Assembly: GCF_002860255.1 (NCBI RefSeq)
Contig: NZ_PGVE01000055.1
Span: 1 to 33,940, forward strand
Length of the DNA: 33,940 nt
From: Neobacillus cucumis
GTDB lineage: Bacteria > Bacillota > Bacilli > Bacillales > Cytobacillaceae
Reading direction: 5' to 3'
Part shown: positions 33,894 to 33,940 of the stretch, piece after piece
How positions within the stretch are numbered: position 1 is the first letter of the stretch
Layout: the number at the start of each line of letters is the position of its first letter
The notes under the pieces: generated by a model
Seen by the model: only the letters and a program-made list of their open reading frames with translations
What the model was told of the DNA's origin: nothing
Database searches by the model: none
Position numbers and translations under genes: made by a program

Positions 33894-33937
33894 AGGGACG
33901 GTTCTCGTGCTTCTTTGGAAGCATGAGAACCGTCCCT
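33894..33937. repeat. 20-bp-arm inverted repeat with GGGACGGTTC core (REP-like)
   Basis: Arms 33894-33913 and 33918-33937 are complementary over 20 bases with a single G-T pair and a TTTG loop. The core GGGACGGTTC also occurs in the preceding terminator. Such GGGACGGTTC elements are, to my knowledge, dispersed in many Firmicutes genomes. The window ends 3 bases later, so what lies beyond is unknown. Confidence 0.65.
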
Positions 33938-33940
33938 ATG

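Overview
The window looks like chromosomal DNA of a low-GC, endospore-forming Bacillaceae (Bacillus/Neobacillus type). Supporting signs are strong AGGAGG-type ribosome binding sites, a YhcN/YlaJ sporulation lipoprotein, a DUF4023 mini-protein, a YfiB/YfiC-like heterodimeric ABC exporter, a 410-residue PepT and a MalK/DctS-type two-component system. Species assignment is not possible from sequence reading alone. I see no rRNA, tRNA, CRISPR array or intact insertion sequence.

Layout. 0.1-7.7 kb: a heterodimeric ABC exporter, an ASCH-domain protein, a two-gene GMC/gluconate-2-dehydrogenase-type oxidoreductase with a Tat-signal small subunit, and a YhcN-like lipoprotein. 7.65-10.9 kb: a TetR-controlled ABC-2 exporter operon with two matching palindromic operators around a near-consensus promoter. 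10.95-14.95 kb: a NERD/zinc-ribbon protein, a 21-bp tandem-repeat tract, pepT, a phosphotransferase and a DUF4023 mini-gene. 14.98-17.7 kb: an actin-type (type II, ParMRC) DNA segregation cassette. It has parM, a ParR-like adaptor and two copies of an iteron array (parC-like) with conserved helical phasing, separated by a small unknown ORF. 17.8-21.1 kb: an L,D-transpeptidase with cell-wall-binding repeats, an RluF-type pseudouridine synthase, a GNAT and an unknown 111-residue protein.

21.1-30.4 kb: one co-oriented dicarboxylate module. A MalK/DcuS-type sensor kinase and its regulator lie upstream of a DASS-family dicarboxylate transporter, two-subunit class I fumarase, and a non-classical succinate dehydrogenase/fumarate reductase made of flavoprotein, iron-sulfur subunit and HdrB-like CCG protein, with no cytochrome b anchor. 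A 20-bp palindrome matching the Rex (NADH/NAD+ sensing repressor) operator lies just upstream of the transporter. Together these suggest dicarboxylate uptake, conversion of malate to fumarate and fumarate reduction under reducing or low-oxygen conditions; this is inference.

30.4-33.9 kb: about 1.1 kb without genes, with a hairpin-dense stretch that may be a structured RNA and a terminator/attenuator. It leads into a two-gene carboxy(nor)spermidine pathway (saccharopine-dehydrogenase-like carboxynorspermidine synthase plus nspC), followed by terminator/REP-like hairpins at the window edge.

The most interesting items are the ParMRC cassette with duplicated, spacing-conserved iterons, and the Rex-box-controlled transporter-fumarase-SdhABE operon.
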